Positions 9,496 through 21,400 of a DNA stretch of 64,000 nt are shown one piece after another. The stretch comes from Verpa conica (taxonomy: Eukaryota > Ascomycota > Pezizomycetes > Pezizales > Morchellaceae). The notes under the pieces are model-generated. The model searched no databases. It saw only the letters and a program-made list of their open reading frames with translations, and was not told the origin of the DNA. The position numbers were made by a program, and so were the translations under genes. The stretch covers positions 1,302,001 through 1,366,000 of the forward strand of contig JAUFSD010000020.1 of NCBI GenBank assembly GCA_033030425.1, read 5' to 3'. Numbering within the stretch: the stretch's first letter is position 1; each line of letters starts with the position of its first letter.

Positions 9496-12400
9496 ATGTT
9501 TAGTACGACCACTAAACATTCTCCTTTTTTTAACATCATTCAACACAACTGCGCCGGGAGCAATAATGTGTTTCTTTCTCTATTCTCAAATCCAGTAGTT
9601 CACTCGGCACAGGTTGTAGCTGTGCAAGAACCCCCGTTATTTAATCGCTCTCCTTTAGTTGCACCCAATTTCGCTCTCTTTAAACCCACACCCACACTTC
9701 AGTCAGATAAGGTGTCGGTGTGCTTTTATGTTAATCTGTCCTTTTTGGATAAGAATTCCGTTACCCAGACCCCCTCACACCGAGGGGACATTGCGTTCAT
9801 TACACTGCATTTTACCACCTCAAATCGCACATTTTTATCCTTAACACTTGTTAATGTTTATAACAGACAAGTGTCCGATTCTGTTAGATCCGTTCCTCCT
9901 TATTTGGTCTTTCAGGCCTCGTCTGTCCCTACCGTCGTTGTTGGAGACTTTAATGTTCACTCTCCCGCCGCGGATCCCCTACGAAAGTTCTCCACAACAG
10001 AACTAAATCTTTCCACTCCCTATTTTAGGCTAGCCAACCAACTTGGCTTTTCGCTCATTAACACACCTGGCAAATACACCAGAATCTCCCCTGACCCGAG
10101 AAAACGACACAGCGTTATCGATTTCACCTGGGCAAATCACTCCGCAACCCAATTGATTCAAAAGTGGCTTATCCCACCAGTCCCCTCAGGCTCAGACCAC
10201 AGAGTCATACTCTGTCAGCTGGCCCCTCCAGACTCCGACTTCACTCCCTACAACACCCCTAACTGGGCTCTCGCTAACTGGGATCTTATTGCTCCCCAGT
10301 TAAGCGAGTTACAATTATCCTCTGACTCCTCCGACCTAGACATCTGGTTCGACGAGTCCTTTAAACAACTTCATAACGTCCTTCTTTTACACACCCCCAC
10401 AAAGAGAGTCTCATCATGGTCGAAACCATGGTGGAACCCTAACCTTTCCCAATTAAGATCTATTTATCACAGCGTTCACAAGTCCTACCGCAAAGGACTC
10501 TCCCCTCCATTCGAGCTTAAAGCGGCCAAAAACGCCTACTTTAACGCTATCAAAAAGGCCAAACGCGACCACTGGAACACGTTTGTGTCCAACGCCTCCC
10601 CCTCCGATATGTGGCGGCTTAAGAAAATGGCCACCAGATCCGAGGACCGAATTCCGTCCATTCCCAATTCCCCCACACCCCAAATTCTAAATGAAAATTT
10701 AGTAAATGCATTCTTTCCCCCGAGACCAGATACTGGTTCTCCCCCTCCCCTACGGTTTCATAGCGTTCCCGTTATCACCCCTGAAGAAATTCAGCACGTT
10801 CTCTCCAAAACATCCAACCTGTCGGCACCAGGACCCGACTCCATTCCTTACTCAATATGGAAAGGTGTCCACAGGCTCAACCCTACACTCATTCCTAGAA
10901 TACTTACCCCTCTTTTAAAAAGCGGTTATCACCCACTTTCATTAAAAAAGGCAAACGGTGTTGTCCTAGCCAAACCAGGCAAAGATGATTACACAGCCAC
11001 CTCCTCCTATCGAATAATTGTGCTTCTCCAAACATTTTCAAAAATTCTGGAGAAAGTCGTCACCCTTAGACTGGCAAAGATTGCGAAGGCCACCGGCCTA
11101 GTTCATCCACACCAGTGCGGCTCTGTCGCAGGCCTCTCCACCTCAGACGCCACCACTGTCTTTTACAACGAAATCAGAGCTATGCAGTTAGCTAAGCTCA
11201 AAGTCTCCACCCTCTTTTTAGATATCAAAGGCGGCTTTGACAATGTGGTCAAACACACCCTAGCCTCCATTCTTACTTCCCAAAGCGTCCCCCCCTATAT
11301 GGTCAATTGGATTCTGTCCTTTTTGTCCGATCGCTGGGTCACCTTGCTCTACAAAGGCTCTCCCAAGCTAGCTGTTCCCGTTCAAGTTGGGGTCCCCCAA
11401 GGATCCCCCATCTCTCCTTTATTATTTGTTATTTACGTTAGCGTTTTACATCACCTGGAACCATCACCAGGTATTACTTTATCATATGTTGATGATTTTG
11501 CCATCACGGTTGCCTCACCCACAGTTGAGGAAAACATTCTCTTACTTCAAGAAAATTACTATCGTCTCAAAAACGACGCAGCTCCCCGCAACGTGTCCTT
11601 CTCAGTCGCTAAAACTGAGCTGATGCACTGGCGCACCCCCAGAGACAAGTCCCCAGTCTCACATCTCTCCGTGTGTATCGATGGACACACCTTCCATCCA
11701 AAACCAATAGTCCGGTGGGTCGGCTACTGGTTCTCACCCTCTTTTAACCCTAACGATCATTTTGTAAGAAGACTGGCGTCCGCCCAGGCCTCCTTCGGCA
11801 TTTTTCATAGATTCTCCTCTCCCGGGAAAGGTCTCTCCTCAGGAAACTGCAGGAAACTTGCTACTCTCGCTATTCGCCCCATGCTTACCTATGGAGCCAC
11901 TCTTTTTACCCCCACCTCAGCCCTAAAAGAAATGGAGGTCTTCTGGAACTCCGTCCTCAGGTGGGCCCTAGGTTGCTTTAGGTCGACCAATCTACACGCT
12001 CTATGGGCGGAGGCATCTGCCCCCCCGTTGATACTTTACCTTCATTATCTTAAGATCAAACACGCCATCCGAGTTGCTACTGCCCACCCCCTTAACAACC
12101 CAGTCACGGCCCGGTTTGACTCGTCGTTCCCAACCATCTCACCCGAACGGAGCTATTCACACTCCGAACTTCTCAAAGGCCTCCCTAACCCCCCCAAAAA
12201 GTGGAATTCGGTCGCCAAAGCAGGCGTGAATCACCTGCCAATCGAATTTTTAGGTTCCCTAGTCCGTCCGTTACTAGGCTCCAATCTCAGCCATAAAAGC
12301 TTTTCAGTTATGGTTAAGCAACAGCTCCTAAAGAATTGGGAGATTCTCTACCCCCCACCCAATTATTACAAATATGGTTGTTCTCTTACAACTCCATACT

Positions 12401-12765
12401 TTATGTCTCTTCACAAGTTTCAATCCTCCCGTCTCCATCAAATGCGGGTGGAAAAGAGTTATCTAAACGCCCATAAGTCATGGATAAATCTCCACACTCC
12501 CGACACCTGTCCCAGGTGTCTTTCCTCCCCCGAAACAACAGAGCATGTACTTCTGCACTGCCCCAGCCTCGCTGTGTCCAGAAATTCTCTCCTACCCAAC
12601 ATTAGATCCCTTGACGAAATTTGGAGCTCTGAAGCCCTTTCGCTACTCGTCGGGACCTTCGTTGTTCAAAACAAAATAAATTTTCCCAAAAAAGCGCTTC
12701 CGTCACCAGCGCCATCCTCCCTCACTACGTCTTCTCTCACCTCCATTACCTACTCCGAATCATAA
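9496..12765 (+). CDS. LINE ORF2, AP-endonuclease/reverse transcriptase
   Basis: Encodes 1089 residues. The N-terminal exo-endo-phosphatase endonuclease (about residues 10-240) shows IQHNCAGSNN, AVQEPP, VVGDFNVHSP and GSDHRVI; it nicks the target for primed reverse transcription. The reverse transcriptase (about 440-760) shows FSKILEKV, LFLDIKGGFDNV (catalytic Asp near 577), GVPQGSPISPLLF and SYVDD near 663. A CCHC-type finger (CPRC...H...C) follows near 1005. I see no RNase H domain, which many Tad1/I-clade elements have. SYRIIVLLQ replaces the SYRPI-type consensus of fungal LINEs, a possible point mutation. Translation probably depends on reinitiation at the TAAATG junction with ORF1. Confidence 0.93.
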   Translation: MFSTTTKHSPFFNIIQHNCAGSNNVFLSLFSNPVVHSAQVVAVQEPPLFNRSPLVAPNFALFKPTPTLQSDKVSVCFYVNLSFLDKNSVTQTPSHRGDIAFITLHFTTSNRTFLSLTLVNVYNRQVSDSVRSVPPYLVFQASSVPTVVVGDFNVHSPAADPLRKFSTTELNLSTPYFRLANQLGFSLINTPGKYTRISPDPRKRHSVIDFTWANHSATQLIQKWLIPPVPSGSDHRVILCQLAPPDSDFTPYNTPNWALANWDLIAPQLSELQLSSDSSDLDIWFDESFKQLHNVLLLHTPTKRVSSWSKPWWNPNLSQLRSIYHSVHKSYRKGLSPPFELKAAKNAYFNAIKKAKRDHWNTFVSNASPSDMWRLKKMATRSEDRIPSIPNSPTPQILNENLVNAFFPPRPDTGSPPPLRFHSVPVITPEEIQHVLSKTSNLSAPGPDSIPYSIWKGVHRLNPTLIPRILTPLLKSGYHPLSLKKANGVVLAKPGKDDYTATSSYRIIVLLQTFSKILEKVVTLRLAKIAKATGLVHPHQCGSVAGLSTSDATTVFYNEIRAMQLAKLKVSTLFLDIKGGFDNVVKHTLASILTSQSVPPYMVNWILSFLSDRWVTLLYKGSPKLAVPVQVGVPQGSPISPLLFVIYVSVLHHLEPSPGITLSYVDDFAITVASPTVEENILLLQENYYRLKNDAAPRNVSFSVAKTELMHWRTPRDKSPVSHLSVCIDGHTFHPKPIVRWVGYWFSPSFNPNDHFVRRLASAQASFGIFHRFSSPGKGLSSGNCRKLATLAIRPMLTYGATLFTPTSALKEMEVFWNSVLRWALGCFRSTNLHALWAEASAPPLILYLHYLKIKHAIRVATAHPLNNPVTARFDSSFPTISPERSYSHSELLKGLPNPPKKWNSVAKAGVNHLPIEFLGSLVRPLLGSNLSHKSFSVMVKQQLLKNWEILYPPPNYYKYGCSLTTPYFMSLHKFQSSRLHQMRVEKSYLNAHKSWINLHTPDTCPRCLSSPETTEHVLLHCPSLAVSRNSLLPNIRSLDEIWSSEALSLLVGTFVVQNKINFPKKALPSPAPSSLTTSSLTSITYSES

Positions 12766-13051
12766 GGAGCTATCAAGTCTATCAAGTCCGTGTATAACGG
12801 CACCAAGACAATAAGTCAGAAGGAAGGAAGTTATATTTGAATAGTACATTGGTTTTGTTAAAATGTTTCTTACTATTTCCTGTGTTAAAGGTATTTTTAT
12901 TTGGAATTTTGAAGGGGGTCGCGTTTTATTTTTAGGAAGGGGAAGGGTTCTTTTTAGGTCATAGTTTATACTGCATACCAGATTTTGTACCCAGAATAAT
13001 AAAATCACTTGATATAAAAAAAAAAAAAAAAAAAAAAGAGTCATGCATCCT

Positions 13052-13580
13052 GGGAAGTGACAGGTCAGATCAGTGAGTCACGTGATCCGCTGATCTATTG
13101 GCAGCAGTATGCAGCGGACCCTGATAGATAGCACTTTAAAATGGAATGAATGAGTTAATCATGATACATTAGAGGGGGGCTTGGTACCTTTAACCAATTT
13201 AAAGGAACCTTAAAGTGAATTGAGAAAATAGTACTTTCTTTTGTTATTGGCCTTTACTACCTTTTTATCAGAAACGGAAAATGCATTGCAACTCATGAGT
13301 TCAAGGTGAGATATCCCTATCAGGAGCTATTCTCACGAGAGACCTCTCCCACAAAGTAGACTCGGTGCAAGACCCCGAACTAACTATCCCGACCTCAAAT
13401 GCCCGCCGGCCCAGCGTACTTTGACTCGAGCTTAGTGATGTCCACCATATATACCACGACAAGTTACAAAGGAAACTTTCAACAACTAGTCTTAGGGAAT
13501 AGAGAAAGCGAATAGCATTTGAACTTCAGAAAAGAGCGTGAGATAGAAAACCCGAACCTCGGATAGGGTAGAAGAAACTC
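13052..13580. other. Intergenic, former upstream DNA of the ankyrin gene
   Basis: No gene is recognised. This DNA lay next to the ankyrin promoter before the LINE inserted, since the 14-bp duplication at 13038 marks the original junction. Confidence 0.5.
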
Positions 13581-14721
13581 CTAGCTAGAGTTATTATCAA
13601 CATTCCAATTGTTAAATGCAAGACAGAAACTATGAAATCTCTTCGGCGACATCGCTTCTAACACTTGGCCCTTACCCACCAGGCCCCCAAAACCCATACC
13701 GTTAGAATGACCAAAGAGTGGATTCATTACATATTGACAAAAATAACAAATGGCATCAGCATGCTCCGGCAGTAAGGGCTCATAGTCTGCACGGGCTAAG
13801 ATGACATTCCCAACCCCAATCTGCCACTCCTGGGGTGAGGATCCCCAATTCTCATCATCCGGGTTGACACTGAGATGTAAGGATTTAGCTGCTAAATTCA
13901 TCAAATCTATGATGCCCAACGACGGCCCGCCATGCGGATCTTCGTAGGGCTCACATCTTATGACCCTGATTGGTAGACCGATGAGGCTCGATATGCCGGT
14001 AATTGGCGCCTGGAAGACTGGATGGGTTGCCGGTACTTTGATGGGTTCGAAGGCTCTTCGGTTCTTGTGCATCGGGGTACCAACACAGTTGAGTCTCACC
14101 ACTGAGATACCATCATTGATTCTAGTAACTATTCGATCCAAGTTCACGGGCGGGGCTTAGTAGTTGTGGGGTTTAGACTCAGCCTCATATCACTAATATT
14201 GAACTTCGGATATGAGCAAAAGAGGTCCACGGCATCCCGAAAGTCCACCATGTCCTATCCATGTTTGATCCTGCAAACTGGGAGATACTAATGTTTAGAA
14301 CACCGTAGGGGAGACTAAGGCGTAGTCCACTATATATGGCCTCGATATGATTGTTCAGATATCGGTTCCGTAAGTCGTTTCCGGAGATCCTGATACGCTC
14401 ATTATTGTGTGTGCGTAAATGCTCGCTCTCATCTATGTGCTCATGTGCCGGCATCTCTAGAGAGCCTGAGCGCCACAGAGTAGATACCCAAATGAACCTA
14501 GGGGTGAATTCTCGATCAGGGGAGAGGAGTCCACGCCCATATGACTCTTCAGGTGGTGTCGAAATGTTCTGAAATTCACTGCAAAGTTTCTTGTGAACTG
14601 GCCAGTAGGATTTCTGGCAGCTTCGGGAGCAATAGGCGCTGGAAGAAAATGTCTTGCATAGCTGTGTTGTAGCTTTACCGCACATGGTACACGACTTCGT
14701 TGCTTCCTGCGAAGACTGCAT
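13581..14721 (-). CDS. MYND zinc-finger protein, two exons
   Basis: Exons 14205-14721 and 13581-14155 join in phase around a 49-bp intron (GTTCAA...CTAAG), giving 363 residues. Residues about 11-47 form a MYND finger: CTMCG, LCKTF, AYCSRSCQ, YWPVHKKLC, spaced as in MYND domains, which usually mediate protein-protein contacts in transcriptional regulators. The rest, with the exon 2 segment around AFEPIKVPATHP and a C-terminal domain including CYFCQYVMNPLFG, resembles the long uncharacterised C-terminal regions of fungal MYND proteins; no catalytic domain such as SET is seen. The GTTCAA donor is weak, so the exact junction is less sure than the gene. Confidence 0.7.
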
Positions 14722-15828
14722 CGGTGTAGGGAGGGTATTCCGGTAGTATGAAATGTGTTGAGAGGAATGATATCAATGTCTCTAACAGATATAATTAGCT
14801 ATCACTGCATCTCAGCGGATACAGGTATAACTTACCCGGGGGGACTTTCCTTTTACCCAGAAAATAACCTTTTCGGTTGGTATCTGTACAGGGCCCATAA
14901 TAGAGTGGAGACCTTTTATGCGGGGGAGGGGGAGGTTGATTACATAATTCTACATATGGCAGGCCTGAAGTTTCCTTGAGTAATGGTATAGAATACCCAC
15001 CTCAGACCTAGATTAAATAACGATGTAATGTAGATACACTCAGTGGAGAGATGAGCACTGCTTGGCTATGGAATATTGGAAGGGTAATGTACACCAACCC
15101 AAAAACAATAGGATATTCCGGTTGGTGAAATTGACAAGTATACAAGAGCAGACTATAAAATCCATTTCCGCTAACTCTGTAAGACAAATTGAGTTTATCG
15201 GTGAATTATAACCCTAACCCACCCGACACAAAAAATACATCAATAGAGCAACTACCCACACTGTCATGGAGAATTCAAAACGGATGTAGAAAGTTTTACG
15301 AGCGCTGTATTAGGTAGGAAAGTCTTCAGCTGGGCGTAATGCCGTAACTCTACACTAGTCATGGGTGCTCACTCGGCACTCCAGTACATATCACGCAACA
15401 CACCAATTCCAAATGTGCCAACCAAATAGAAATAACATTAATAGAGGATTGCACTCACTAAAGGAGGAGAGGTGAATATTCCCGGGAATTCAGAAGATGG
15501 TATAAAGGAATTCACAACGGATTAACGGGACGCTCGATGTTTGTCCTCTTAGGCGGGTGGGGGAGGTGCCTTGCTAATCTGCCTCTGGATTTGGTGGGCC
15601 CTGGTAAGTGAAAAGAGAACGTACATTTCCCCTACACCCGTGTGCCAGGTTCTATGGGCACACGCTCCTTCTTTGCTACACTGCGATTGCCTGGTATAAT
15701 TAAATATCACTAAAGTAACCCCGATGAACCTTCTCCTCCGCCAATAGTAAAAGTATGTTGTCTTTAATGCCGGAGGTGTTGATCAAGGACCACTGGCCCA
15801 CCACAAACTACTGTACGGATGCATCCAA
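14722..15828. other. Intergenic, no gene recognised
   Basis: Contains an ACCCTAACCCACCC motif at about 15211-15224, seen in inverted form at about 3470, but no coding sequence I can support. Confidence 0.45.
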
Positions 15829-16677
15829 TTACAGCCCTGGGCACAGGCACCGGACCCAAGCCCCACCCAAACATATCAACTCCGGAAAACCTTCATCTAC
15901 AAACGTCAGCCCAGCTTCAAAAATGACCAGCGTTCCAGAACCCACCCTATCCGATACTACCGTCCTACAAATCGGGCACTTTGCTGTCATCCTCCACAAC
16001 ACATTTTTCTCTGTAATCCGCATCGCGTCACAACACGTCTATAAATTAGCTCTGCTTCACCTTTTAGGTACTTGGAATCAGCAGCATACCATGCACAGCG
16101 CTAGATGCATACAAGGTGCTAGAACAACATCTGCAATGTGGTCATAGCACACAACACACTCTGAACTAACCTTCGTATCGACTATCTGTACCGGCTGCAT
16201 CACTCTCTTACCATCCCGTATCTGCAAATCGCACTGAATGGTCAATAAATTCCCAATTGCTGTATCGATAACCTGATGCTGGGTCTCCCTATCGTCTGGG
16301 GTGGTCGGTACAAGACTATTGAATAGCTCAAGGAGGACCGTAACATCACCGGCGAGCTTGGAAAGGTTCGGTGGAGCCGGCACGGGGGATATTGGTGTAT
16401 TCCATAGCCAGTTCTGCATGCGTTGGGAGGTGGGGGATAGAGTTCCTTCGGTGGGTAGTCGGTGGCTGCGCTGGGCTGTTCGCTCTACGGGGGAGTTGGG
16501 CACGGCAAGGGGTGGTTGGGTTCTACCTCGAGGTTGTCTGAGCCATGAAAAGATGCCCCAGTAGCGCCACATGGCCTGGGGGCGTATAGTTGGATATGAA
16601 GGAGGGTGGGTCATGGTACTTCTTGTGGAATGAGAAGCCCACCTTATAGTAGAGGTGAGCAGACTAAGTATTATCAT
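15829..16677 (-). CDS. RING-finger (C3HC4) protein, paralogue of the 4.8-kb gene
   Basis: Exons 16090-16677 and 15829-16038 join in phase 0 across a 51-bp intron (GTATGC...TTATAG), giving 265 residues. The ring is CVVC, APCMH, LALC before the intron and TCC, CPICR after it, a complete C3HC4 set. The middle has an Asp/Glu/Gln-rich helical region (LLELFNSLV...QCDLQIRDG). Shared intron position and phase with the RING gene at 4755-5318 shows descent from one ancestor. The first ATG gives a hydrophobic start (MIILSLL); the later ATG at MTHPPSYP is an alternative. The C-terminus beyond the ring may be mis-modelled if there is another intron. Confidence 0.6.
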
Positions 16678-17599
16678 CTTAGCGGTGAATGGGTGGGCAC
16701 CTACATACGGCTAATCAACACTATCATCATTAGAGATAGATAGTACAAAAGGTAGAAGCACTGCTCAGCGCTCAGCCGGCAGAGAAGGGTACTCAGTCTC
16801 AACCATAGTCCTGGTGGCTGTATGCCGTATCCGGGCTGTGGGACCACCATGAGGCAATACTTGAGCCTGTGGGGAGGCGGTAGTATGAGGCGAGAGAATT
16901 CAAACATTTGATGTTGATTAATTGTAGTGTCCCCCGCTCTCTGCACCAAAGCTGTGTACCCGGGTGTCTGATGACAGGTGGCTGTGGTGGCACCGATTTA
17001 ATGTAGGAAATGCAGGCACAAGCCACATTCCTCACAGCGAATACATTACCAACCCTAACCCTGTATAAAGTGGGTTGCCTGACAACCACATGTATATATG
17101 TAGGGGTTTATGTTACTGATCGCAGTACTAAATGATATCAGCAGAGCCTAGGTAGAGAGGTCTTTGTGATCCTGCCCAGACAAAAACATGGGCCCTAAGA
17201 CTACATGTAGACATATGGTATTTGGGAGTACCCCGCGATAAGTAATAGCTACTCGAAAGCCTGTAAGTAACTATTAACTATATTTTATCCTAACGTAACC
17301 CAACCAGCACCCAACTTCTGAAAGCATCTTTGTGATATTAAAGTCACAGGTGATCAATCCTAACCGGAACACCCTTAGTACAGCCCCCGTGTTATCGGCG
17401 GCGGTTGTACAATGTATGAAATGTGCTAGGTACCTTGTGTAAAATCACTAAAAATTCTGGGAATTACGGGGACAATTATGGTAAAATGACTTTACCCGCC
17501 TTAGGAATTCTGTTAAACAGGCCTCATGCATATTTCAAACTATACCGTTCAAGCTTCCAATTACATCAGATCCCTAGAATGTGAAATGTGGTTTTAACT

Positions 17600-17778
17600 G
17601 CTGAATTGATTGCATAAGAGAGATAGAGAGATAGAACGATATATGCTCTAGAAAAAGAAACCCTAAGCCTTCATATGGGTTTCCTACCCTAGATCCTCAA
17701 ACATATCAAATAGAGATACACGTGACTCATAGATGAAACAGAGCATCGACTATCCTTATTAGGAAGCATCTACAACAT
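17600..17778 (+). repeat. Dispersed repeat X, copy 1
   Basis: About 180 bp similar, in the same orientation, to 45055-45234. The most conserved core runs from TAGATCCTCAAACATATC to GAAGCATCTACAACA. I see no terminal inverted repeats or clear target duplication, so the class is unknown. Confidence 0.6.
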
Positions 17779-18354
17779 GAACCATTCTACAGGTACCCAA
17801 ACACCAACAAGAGCACGAGACTGGCACTGGCATTTCTGAAGCATGGGTCCCCGGCTCGGCGTATCGGTATCTGAGCCAATCCCCCATACACCAAGCTGCT
17901 TACACGCGTGGTGAAAATTATCGCTTGCCTGTAAAAATACAACTTTTATCTAGATCCGGTAAATTACACCTTATCACTCGGTGCATCTTCCGCTTCCAGC
18001 GTGGTAAGTCCGTGTAAACGTATACTGGATCGGTCGCTCTAAGGAGATTCTGTGAGAAGGAGTAAGAAGGCGGTGATGAGAGTAGCCTCTCTTCCGGAAC
18101 GGAGCAATAAACAAATATTCGGAGTTTGGATGATGATGATGATTTAATTAATCCATAAATACATGAAGATGAAGAGGACAAGTGTTGGTAGCGGAGCGTT
18201 ATCGTGATCACTTGCTAAGCACTATGTAAAAATGCATCATTCATTGACAAAATAAAATGCTGACGGTAGGCTGTAGGGCAAATGCATGTTACCCTATGAC
18301 ACCCGCACACGGGTGGGGTTCAAGTTCGTTTTCGATCTGATAATACCATCGGGT

Positions 18355-18495
18355 GCCTCGTCTGTGCAGTATAGAGTCTAGGCTTGGCCCCAGGACTTAT
18401 TGATCGCCTCCCCTCTTCGGAGGTCGGGCGTTCAGATCCCCGCTCGTGACGGAAAGGTAAGCCTCGCTAAGATGCTGCGTGAACCCTTTTGCTGT
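18355..18495 (+). repeat. tRNA-like SINE candidate, copy 1
   Basis: Similar to 54976-55085 over the segment from CTCGTCT to the shared tail CTAAGATGCTG. Near its centre are a small stem (CCTCC...CGGAGG) like a long variable arm, followed by GGGCGTTCAGATCCCCGC, which resembles a T-arm and polymerase III B box (GTTCRANNC, one mismatch). This suggests a tRNA-derived SINE, but the A box is unconvincing and no target duplication was found. Confidence 0.35.
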
Positions 18496-21400
18496 AGGAA
18501 ATTATAAATATCTTTTTACTGACTTGGAGGGTTTTTTTTAATCTAAGTTTATTCATTAGACGCTACATTGAAGTATTGAACAATTTCAGGGGTGGGAATG
18601 TAAATATGCATAGATCGCTCCACTGACCCGTAACGTAATCTCGTGGATGGATCACATGCACAACGCTCCCATCCATAATTAGGTGTACTATTCATAATCT
18701 TGGGAAATTTAAAGAGAATTATCAAATATCTGTCGACTATACCACCTATTTCTTGGTTCCTTGCATAGGTTTCTATGTTTTATTACCCCTATCACACATC
18801 CGAGGCATAGAAAATACATGTATTCAATCTACCTCTCACTCAGCCAGTCATTGGGAACCTCGGTAGAACCACATTTACCAAAACAACCAAAACATTAGAT
18901 CCATACGGCAGTACTATCTCACGGTCAATGATCCGGATGGACTCAACACCTACAAACTTGACAGCTTTACCGTGCTAAATGAACTAGCAAAGGAAAACAA
19001 CCATCTGTATAGGAATTGGTGCGACAGATATCGACTCTGCTGGGTGACTGGTGAGATTTAAATTCCTTCGGTTAAACGAGTATCTGGAAACAGAGAGCAC
19101 ACGAGGGGTAAAGCATCCATCCCAAAATGCACCAGTAGCCAGAGCCGCTTTCCCTTCATAAAAGACCCGTGCGTTCCCATGGTGGGGTGAAATGGGGCTC
19201 TGCGGGTTATCCCGTGCGGCTCTGCTCGCTTATGCAGGTACTAGGTGCCGCTGACATCATCTCTACGTATCGCTAAGACGCAAAAGACCTGGGATTCCGG
19301 GAATACGTGGGTAAAGACGTGCTAATTACATTAAATTAATAGCAGTAGATATTGGATATTTTAATTTTGCATATTCTTAAATTAGAAGTCTATTATTTAT
19401 GACGGGTGGGTTGTGCACGAGGCAGTGGAGGTACGCTCATGCAGGGTGCCACACGTCAATGTGAACGTAGAGGATGTTGTATAATTCCAGAATTGTTTAT
19501 AAGTAAAGACCCCTGGGTAAAAGGGAGCATCTCCATTACAGCATTACTGTAGAACTAATTCTCATACAGGCTGTATTTGGTCAGCTCAGATATCGTAAAG
19601 AGGGCATAATGAAAGGCTCCCTTCAGTCCAGTAGAGTAGGTAAAAATGCGATAACGTCCACAGAGTACATACCTTCCAGATATCCAATACTGGCTCTACC
19701 CGGAGAGAAATGAATTAGTGCTTATTGATAGGTAATCTTTAAAGGAGGGAGCTTTTTACTATTCTTTATTCATAATCATTTTTCCTTCGCTTACAGCTCA
19801 TCGTCCTCAGTCGCTGAATGTGACTCTCTCGCTTCCATGATTGACATACTAGAAGGATACGACGGATATAGGAGTATTCCTTGAGCGGGGGTTAGCGTCT
19901 ATCTGGGAAAAATGCGACATTCTTGAGGATAGCCCATACAACATGGTCGGTTGTTTCCCACATATTTACCGATAAAAATCAAGCATTTGGCGATTCTATA
20001 CTCATTATAGAAAAAATATTTATGAGATCTTAAGGTACTTTATGTTAATTAATCAGGGAAACGCCCGGATTACATGTAGCATCAATACCCTTTAAAGATA
20101 CACAGGTATGTCTAAAGCTCTCATAACTATATGACCATATTGGAATCTGTCAATCGTAGTGTTTATACGTAGCCAGTGTATTTGGGGTTACTTAAATGTT
20201 CTTTATATACATAAGAGGAGGTTGGGGGGTTCCCAAAGTCTCGCATTACATCAATACCGAGTGATATTAATATCTGAGTGATCTTTATGGCTTAGTATTA
20301 ACAGCAGGAAAGCCTATTTGTGGATATATCAATTTCCCATAGCTCTACCATTTCTCGACGCTTGAGCTGAAGAGTATATAGTCCTCGTCGGTTTATATTT
20401 CATAAATTGAAAAGTATTTTCTTTAATTTCCTGCGAGTTCAGTACCGTCTCGGGGGTGAGCTGAAAGGTTGGATGTCCAGATGCTTTGTTGAGGTGTCAG
20501 ATGATGTAATCGCTAATCATGGCTTATCACCGTACCTGAGGCTCTGCGGGTAAATCCGTGCTACAGAAATATAACCTTGGCGGCACCGATGCTCTATCAA
20601 GAGGTTGTTGTAATACCAGGAGTTAATTTAATATGGCTTCCAGTGTACATAATGGGCCTAACCGCACCCGATATGCTCGGCCAGTGGGGGCTGAGGGGGG
20701 AATGCGACCTAGTTTTTACCATAAGCACCAAATCTGACTTTGTTTTCTCGTATTAATAATTCGATTGAACCCTAACCCATAGATGAGAATTGTTTAACGC
20801 ATATACACCTGTGGCCCTGGCCAGTAATTTACCCTCAGTCGACTATCTTTACAAGTTTCCTTATGCCTTCCTATATGTAAATCCCTCGCCTGATACTCTA
20901 CTTGACAATACCACCATTTAGTGCACTTCTTACAAATTCCTTACTCACAGAACTCTCCTCGACCTCTACAGTCCACTACATTACAGACTTTCTTCTTTAT
21001 CTTCTCTTCGCTCTGCTTTAATCACTTCTTCACTACGGGTGATTACTAAATGCTTTTTGGTCGTAGTTGATAAGTACCTGAATTCCCAATACTTATGCCG
21101 GTAAAGTTACCATGACCCCCGGTCCCTGAACCCGGGATGTGGGGGGGGGTATATTTCTGGCAGCAGGGCAGGTCGTGCGAGCCCTCGGCAGGAGGTGGAT
21201 GGCGATAGGGATTAGCAAGATGAGCGTAGTGGAGATAGCTAATGGAAAACGTACAACTTCCATAGGTACTAATTGAAGGCGGCCAGGGCAAGCGAGTAGC
21301 TGGAGCTTTTGAATCTGCGGAATATCTGGGGTCTATTTTTTATACTGCTACTAAGAATATAGCACCTTCTCTTTGTGAGGTTTAGTTGCGATGGAATTCC

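Larger units (their letters stand above)
7895..13037 (+). mobile_element. Full-length LINE (Tad1/I-type non-LTR retrotransposon)
   Basis: The element has a two-gene layout (gag-like ORF1, endonuclease/reverse transcriptase ORF2), an AATAAA signal at 12998, a 22-base A tail (13016-13037), and a perfect 14-bp target-site duplication GAGTCATGCATCCT at 7881-7894 and 13038-13051. The duplication fixes both ends and gives a 5143-bp element with about 104 bp of 5' leader. Both frames are open throughout, so the copy is young and may be competent. It lies divergent to, and just upstream of, the ankyrin gene. Confidence 0.95.

Noticed and set aside
15755..16147. 130-codon plus-strand frame
   Set aside because: Antisense to the second RING gene, whose zinc ligands and intron are convincing.
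18362..18450. True nuclear tRNA gene
   Set aside because: T-arm-like segment present but acceptor stem, anticodon arm and A box do not form a proper cloverleaf; kept as SINE candidate.
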